Of a stretch of DNA of 26,448 nucleotides, positions 22,785 to 26,448 are shown piece after piece. The DNA comes from Micavibrio sp. UBA5703 (GTDB lineage: Bacteria > Pseudomonadota > Alphaproteobacteria > Micavibrionales > Micavibrionaceae), in contig DIHF01000040.1 in NCBI GenBank assembly GCA_002420015.1, positions 1 through 26,448 on the forward strand, given 5' to 3'. A model generated the notes under the pieces. The model saw only the letters and a program-made list of their open reading frames with translations, was not told the DNA's origin and made no database searches. Positions within the stretch are counted from its first letter, which is position 1; every line of letters begins with the position of its first letter. The translations under genes were made by a program, and so were the position numbers.

Positions 22785-23612
22785 TTAATTATGCCATTTT
22801 TTGGCGATTTTGTCTATTTCGACAAGCTCTTTCAATAGGGTCGGCATATCCTTGAGTTTAATCATATTCGGCCCGTCCGAGGGAGCTTTATCGGGGTTTT
22901 CGTGGGTTTCCATGAATACCCCCGCCACACCCACGGCCACGGACGCCCGCGCCAGAACAGGGACCATTTCCCTGTCGCCGCCGGAGGTTGTACCCTGCCC
23001 ACCCGGCTGCTGGACGGAATGGGTGGCGTCGTAAATCACCGGGTAGCCCGTCTTTTGCATGATCGGAATGGAGCGCATATCGGAAACAAGCGTGTTATAG
23101 CCAAAGCTCGCCCCGCGCTCGCACAGCATAATATTGGTGTTGCCGCTTTCGGCTATCTTGGCGGCGACGTTGTTCATGTCCCAGGGCGCAAGAAACTGGC
23201 CCTTTTTGACGTTGATGGCCTTTCCGGTCTTTGCCGCCGCCACCAGAAGATCGGTCTGGCGGCACAGGAAAGCCGGAATTTGGAGAACATCAACAACGGT
23301 CGCAACCTCTGCGCACTGCTCGGGCAGATGCACATCGGTCAACACTGGAATTTTAAATTTCTTCTTCAGCGCCTCGAAAACCGGGAGCGCCTTTCTCAGG
23401 CCCAGCCCTCGCGCCGTCTTGATGGATGTGCGGTTGGCCTTGTCGAAAGAGGTTTTATAGATGAGGCTGATTCCAACCTTTTCGCTCATCTCCACCAGTG
23501 CGCCGCACATATCGAAAGCATGATCCTTGCTCTCCATCTGGCAGGGACCTGCGATCAGCACTAAGGGCTTGTTATTAGCAATTTGAATTTTTTGGACTTT
23601 GACGGTTTTCAT
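22785..23612 (-). CDS. kdsA: 3-deoxy-8-phosphooctulonate synthase (Kdo-8-P synthase)
   Basis: KdsA condenses phosphoenolpyruvate with arabinose 5-phosphate to give Kdo 8-phosphate, a precursor of the LPS inner core. The 275-residue protein has IAGPCQMES near the N terminus, YKTSFDKANRTS, LTDVHLPEQC, the IPAFLCRQTDLL segment, the KKGQFLAPWDM block and DATHSVQQPGG. Length is normal. The frame is open to 23738, but ATG 23612 gives the expected N terminus (MKTVKVQKI). No good Shine-Dalgarno is visible, perhaps because the upstream DNA (23613 onward) belongs to an acquired segment. Its usual upstream neighbour pyrG is here separated by a toxin-antitoxin pair and an orphan gene. Confidence 0.96.
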   Translation of the reverse strand: MKTVKVQKIQIANNKPLVLIAGPCQMESKDHAFDMCGALVEMSEKVGISLIYKTSFDKANRTSIKTARGLGLRKALPVFEALKKKFKIPVLTDVHLPEQCAEVATVVDVLQIPAFLCRQTDLLVAAAKTGKAINVKKGQFLAPWDMNNVAAKIAESGNTNIMLCERGASFGYNTLVSDMRSIPIMQKTGYPVIYDATHSVQQPGGQGTTSGGDREMVPVLARASVAVGVAGVFMETHENPDKAPSDGPNMIKLKDMPTLLKELVEIDKIAKKWHN

Positions 23613-23715
23613 GATGTGACAGTCTTGTAGCATTTCCGCAGCAAAGTTACCAAGATTATTTATAACAAGACGGGAACTGCACTCAGGTACGCTTAAATAT
23701 TGCTGACCTTTTACC

Positions 23716-24465
23716 TTAGCGAATTTCAGGATTTGCAATCTCTATGTTTTGAGCATGCAGATTCTTAACATCTTCCAAATCCAATCTAATGTTTTGTGGA
23801 TTCTGTACAAATTCATAAGGATTGTCAGCTTCAAGCAATCTTTTGCACATTTCTAGTGAAACAATGCCGCAGACACGTTCCTCTCTGCATATTGGTTCGC
23901 CATTACAAAAAGTTCTTAACGCTTCCCCTTCTTGCTCATACTCGCCCTTAAGATAGTCATGCAAACAGGCCACCTCCGAAGAGAAATCCAATTTTGTTCC
24001 GTCTTTTCTGGCATGCTGCTCCAAAATAACTATATCTGTACATTTCTTACCTTTGTCATAGTCTATACAGACAGCAACCCCGTGCGCCTCTTTTCTGGTT
24101 TGTTCTGGTCCATAAGGGCTGATTGTTACCGGGATAACCAGTCTGCTGAATGGGAAATTCTCGTCCTTTTGAAGAATTTTAGCTGAACTCACAATATCTG
24201 CGAGACCGGCCATATTTTCCATGCTTACTACCATATCACCAGTTATTATTTTTTGGCTCTCAGCCGCGCTTAATAGCAAATCGATCAGGTGTTCATCGTC
24301 CCCATTCCTATATATTTCAGCGGTGTCGAGAAAAGCAGAGTTGGGGCAGTTTTGCACATACGCTGATACAACCACTTTTGTGTCTTCCTGGTTGTAGCCA
24401 TTTCTAAGAGGAAAGCCGCTAGCTAGTTGCAACTTCTGTTTTAAGTTTCCACCATATTTATACAT
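23716..24465 (-). CDS. Orphan protein with YopJ (C55)-like His-Glu-Cys pattern
   Basis: The function is not certain. The 249-residue protein shows a pattern like YopJ-family acetyltransferase effectors (CE protease clan): His128 in AHGVAVCIDYDKG, Glu149 in IVILEQHA and Cys199 in ERVCGIVSLEMCKRL. As I recall, YopJ has His109, Glu128 and Cys172 with the Cys in ECGIFSFALAKKL. The spacings here, 21 and 50, compare with 19 and 44. The length is near that family's. No signal peptide or membrane segment is seen; a secreted effector would use another signal. The DNA is lower in G+C than its neighbours, which suggests transfer. It lies between the antitoxin terminator and kdsA with no close ribosome site. 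A Ulp1-like peptidase is the main alternative. Confidence 0.5.
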   Translation of the reverse strand: MYKYGGNLKQKLQLASGFPLRNGYNQEDTKVVVSAYVQNCPNSAFLDTAEIYRNGDDEHLIDLLLSAAESQKIITGDMVVSMENMAGLADIVSSAKILQKDENFPFSRLVIPVTISPYGPEQTRKEAHGVAVCIDYDKGKKCTDIVILEQHARKDGTKLDFSSEVACLHDYLKGEYEQEGEALRTFCNGEPICREERVCGIVSLEMCKRLLEADNPYEFVQNPQNIRLDLEDVKNLHAQNIEIANPEIR

Positions 24466-24535
24466 AGGCTACAGCGTAGCAAAAAAAGATTAACATATTA
24501 CAAATCAACCACATAACAAACAGCGCGACTAAAAC

Positions 24536-24563
24536 TCAGGGCCATGCGATAACACGGCCCTGA
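24536..24563 (-). terminator. Rho-independent terminator after the antitoxin gene
   Basis: TCAGGGCC (24536-24543) and GGCCCTGA (24556-24563) form a perfect 8-bp stem with a 12-base loop. On the minus strand the stem is followed by GTTTTAG, a short T-run, seven bases after the stop of the antitoxin gene. It would separate the pyrG-PIN-antitoxin transcript from the orphan gene and kdsA. The opposite strand has a looser T-rich tail, so it may act in both directions. Confidence 0.65.
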
Positions 24564-24570
24564 ATTGTTG

Positions 24571-24861
24571 TTATTTATCGTCTTTCTTGTGTTCGTACGG
24601 CCTTTGCGAATGGTCGTGTAAACTATGCCCGGCGGAGGGCGACTGGCGGTCCCGCGCATCAAGTTCGCGCAGGGCGGCCAGACCGCGTTCCCGCGACCCG
24701 CGCGCAGCCCGCGCCAGAAAGGAGGCGTGCGCGTCGAATTCGGCGATTCCCATGGTGGCCCATTCCTCCATGAGCTTGTTGACCGAAATCCCGCGAGATT
24801 TTGCCAATTCTTTCAAACGGTTAACTTTATCCTCGGGCATCCTGATGGTCAAAGTGGCCAT
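24571..24861 (-). CDS. Ribbon-helix-helix antitoxin of PIN module
   Basis: The 96-residue protein starts MATLTIRMPEDKVNRLKELA, a ribbon-helix-helix DNA-binding domain of the HicB/CopG-like type often paired with PIN_3 toxins. A segment with FLARAARGSRERGLAALRELD (toxin contact in the family) follows, then a polar tail with SLHDHSQRPY. The tail matches that of the VapB at 13796-14119 (SLHDHPQ), using different synonymous codons. AAGGGGG six bases before ATG 24861 is a strong ribosome site. A promoter and a 24-bp palindrome lie just upstream, between this gene and the toxin. The order is toxin first, then antitoxin, the reverse of vapBC. Confidence 0.82.
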   Translation of the reverse strand: MATLTIRMPEDKVNRLKELAKSRGISVNKLMEEWATMGIAEFDAHASFLARAARGSRERGLAALRELDARDRQSPSAGHSLHDHSQRPYEHKKDDK

Positions 24862-24887
24862 GATGCGCCCCCTTTCTGTTACCCTAT

Positions 24888-24919
24888 AATGATAGCATAT
24901 ATGCTATCATTCCTGTCAA
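24888..24919 (-). promoter_or_regulatory. Antitoxin promoter with 24-bp operator palindrome
   Basis: A perfect 24-bp palindrome spans 24888-24911 with centre GCATATATGC and ATGATA/TATCAT arms. On the minus strand a consensus TTGACA lies at 24914-24919, overlapping the toxin stop codon, and TATCAT at 24889-24894 lies 19 bases further on, within the palindrome. The spacing is long for a sigma-70 promoter but the boxes are good. The antitoxin probably represses it. The site drives only the antitoxin, not the toxin. Confidence 0.65.
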
Positions 24920-25362
24920 GATATCTTTTCGCCTCTTCTACGGGCCATAAGCTCGGCGGGGGTCAGGATTTCAAGGTCGGGCAGGATCAGATCGCTGTTG
25001 CGGTAGTCCTTTTTGTTCCAAGTGAGAACCATCGGCGCACCACCGGATATCGCCAGTTCGACGATATGGGTGTCGGCTTCGTCTTTTAGATTGGGCCGCC
25101 AGCGGTAATACACATCGACCCAGCGGCAGACCGAGCAAAAATCATCGAAAAGGTTTTCGCGTTCCTGCGGGTTGAAACTACTGTTTTCAAAAAGGTGATG
25201 CCGCCCGAGCAGACTTTGATATTCGAAATAAAGCGCATCGCCCATCAACAGGTCGATCTCACCCATAAAACACAATTCGAGGATTTTACGGTTTACCCCG
25301 TCATGACGCTGCAACGCGCCGACGAAGACATTGGTATCGAGAACGGCTTTGCTGCTGCTCAT
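24916..25362 (-). CDS. PIN_3-family putative toxin
   Basis: This 148-residue protein resembles the COG1569/PIN_3 group of putative ribonuclease toxins. Acidic residues at the usual places are Asp9 in VLDTNVFVGAL, Glu47 in YFEYQSLL, Asp94/Glu95/Asp97 in LKDEADTHIVELA and Asp119 in TWNKKDY. The last block corresponds to the family's TxNxxDF-like motif. It starts nine bases after the pyrG stop with no strong ribosome site or promoter, so it is probably read from the pyrG transcript at low level. Its partner is most likely the antitoxin at 24571-24861, which lies downstream and has its own promoter over the toxin's stop codon. The activity is not shown by the sequence. Confidence 0.82.
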   Translation of the reverse strand: MSSSKAVLDTNVFVGALQRHDGVNRKILELCFMGEIDLLMGDALYFEYQSLLGRHHLFENSSFNPQERENLFDDFCSVCRWVDVYYRWRPNLKDEADTHIVELAISGGAPMVLTWNKKDYRNSDLILPDLEILTPAELMARRRGEKIS

Positions 25363-25371
25363 GTGATTACT

Positions 25372-26448
25372 TTACACCAAGCGGCTTTGCTCCACCGCCG
25401 CACGGATAAACGAAACAAAAAGCGGGTGCGGGTCAAACGGCTTTGATTTCAGTTCGGGGTGGAACTGCACGCCGATAAACCACGGATGATCCTTGTGCTC
25501 GATAATCTCGGGCAACTTGCCGTCCGGCGACAGCCCTGAGAACAGCAAACCCTGCTTTTCCAGCTTGTCCTTGTAGTTGATATTCACTTCATAGCGGTGG
25601 CGGTGGCGCTCGCTGATTTTGTTCTGGCCGTAGGCCTTCTCCACTTTCGAGCCTTTCGCCAGAACGGCCGGATATGCGCCAAGGCGCATCGTGCCGCCCT
25701 TGTCCGTATCCTGCCCGCGTTTTTCTTTCTGGCCGCCTTCCTTCTCCCATTCGGTCATCAGACCGACGACATGCGTGCCTTTTTTCTCAAATTCCGATGT
25801 GGTCGCGTCCTTGATACCGCACAGATTGCGCGCCGCCTCGATGACCGCCATCTGAAGACCAAAGCAGATGCCGAAATACGGGATTTTCTTTTCACGCGCA
25901 TACTGAACGGCTTTGATCTTGCCTTCTGCGCCGCGCTCGCCGAAGCCGCCGGGGACCAGAATCCCATGCACGCCCTCAAGATACGGCGCGGGATTCTCTT
26001 TCTCAAAAATCTCGGATTCGATGAATTTCAGCTTCACTTTTACACTATTCGCGATTCCGCCGTGAATAAGCGCTTCGTTCAGCGATTTGTAACTGTCGGC
26101 CAGCCCGACATATTTACCAACAATGGCGATAGTCACCTCGCCCTCGGGCGCCTTGATCCGGTGGACGATATTCTCCCAGATCGACAAATCGAGATCCGGA
26201 ATATCCTTAATCCCGAAACTCTCCATCACCTGCCGGTCCAGACCTTCCTTGTGATAGGTCAGCGGCACCTCATAGATCGTGGAAACATCCAGCGCGGGAA
26301 TAACCTTCTTGTAATCGATATTGCAAAACAGGGCGATCTTGCGGCGCTCGACCTCTTCAATATGGCGGTCTGCGCGGCACAAAAGGATTTGCGGCCTGAT
26401 CCCCGCGCTCATCAACTCCTTCACCGAGTGCTGGGTCGGCTTGGTTTT
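25372..26448 (-). CDS. pyrG: CTP synthase, 5' end outside window
   Basis: CTP synthase aminates UTP with glutamine nitrogen. The visible 358 codons are the C-terminal two thirds. They begin in the synthetase domain with KPTQHSVKELMSAGIRPQILLC and are open to the window edge; the GTG at 26424 is internal and not a start. The glutamine amidotransferase domain starts with VGKYVGLADSYKSLNEAL, has the oxyanion block LVPGGFGERG and the nucleophile Cys in GICFGLQM. It ends with the catalytic His/Glu in GVQFHPELKS. The Phe in GICFG, where many homologues have Leu, is a mild variant. It is followed by the PIN toxin gene after nine bases; in many alphaproteobacteria kdsA comes next. Confidence 0.96.
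   Translation of the reverse strand, partial: KTKPTQHSVKELMSAGIRPQILLCRADRHIEEVERRKIALFCNIDYKKVIPALDVSTIYEVPLTYHKEGLDRQVMESFGIKDIPDLDLSIWENIVHRIKAPEGEVTIAIVGKYVGLADSYKSLNEALIHGGIANSVKVKLKFIESEIFEKENPAPYLEGVHGILVPGGFGERGAEGKIKAVQYAREKKIPYFGICFGLQMAVIEAARNLCGIKDATTSEFEKKGTHVVGLMTEWEKEGGQKEKRGQDTDKGGTMRLGAYPAVLAKGSKVEKAYGQNKISERHRHRYEVNINYKDKLEKQGLLFSGLSPDGKLPEIIEHKDHPWFIGVQFHPELKSKPFDPHPLFVSFIRAAVEQSRLV

Noticed and set aside
23613..23738. 42-codon upstream extension of the kdsA frame
   Set aside because: Conserved KdsA sequence starts at ATG 23612; the extension overlaps the orphan gene's stop region and resembles no KdsA N terminus.

Overview
The window reads as a chromosomal core-gene stretch of an alphaproteobacterium with an LPS-bearing Gram-negative envelope (kdsA, a GT9 heptosyltransferase-like gene). 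Three features point to the class: the order ntrY-ntrX-trkA...hfq-hflX, a lipoylated pyruvate dehydrogenase E1 beta, and the chain pyrG-kdsA-eno-ftsB-pdhABC-lpd-lipA-ratA. The genus cannot be named from the sequence alone. Most genes are on the minus strand; only ispDF-pgpA-pncC (8379-10489) are on the plus strand. No tRNA, rRNA, CRISPR or insertion sequence was seen, and no gene-free stretch exceeds 300 bp.

Right to left on the minus strand: pyrG (5' end outside the window) is followed after 9 bp by a PIN-domain toxin, then an antitoxin with its own promoter and a 24-bp perfect palindrome, then a strong hairpin. Next is a lower-GC orphan gene (23716-24465) whose His/Glu/Cys pattern resembles the YopJ (C55) acetyltransferase/protease family. 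Then come kdsA, a small unknown gene, eno (Shine-Dalgarno inside a hairpin), a membrane-anchored YqgE/AlgH-like protein and ftsB. The pyruvate dehydrogenase operon pdhA-pdhB-pdhC-LOG-lpd follows with overlapping or close junctions. A vapBC module and an AT-rich insert lie between lpd and lipA; then ratA and a GT9 glycosyltransferase converge on the plus-strand cluster.

The left third is the minus-strand operon ntrY-ntrX-trkA-murI-HAD phosphatase-hfq-hflX, coupled by short gaps and overlaps: a redox/nitrogen two-component system, potassium uptake control, peptidoglycan precursor supply, and RNA and ribosome regulators. The dusB-ntrBC genes that often lie beside ispDF and ntrYX in this class are absent.

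The most unusual points are: (1) a 72-bp palindromic repeat inserted exactly in frame in the interdomain linker of pdhC, related in its core to a repeat after hflX; (2) a 25-bp copy of the lipA start, 521 bp upstream of the real one, bracketing an AT-rich orphan gene; (3) the YopJ-like orphan; (4) a toxin-first PIN module whose operator lies between toxin and antitoxin, and a C-terminal SLHDH motif shared by both antitoxins; (5) an NtrX with Gln in place of the Walker B Glu. Operon, promoter and family statements are inferences from sequence and recalled family knowledge; no database search was run.
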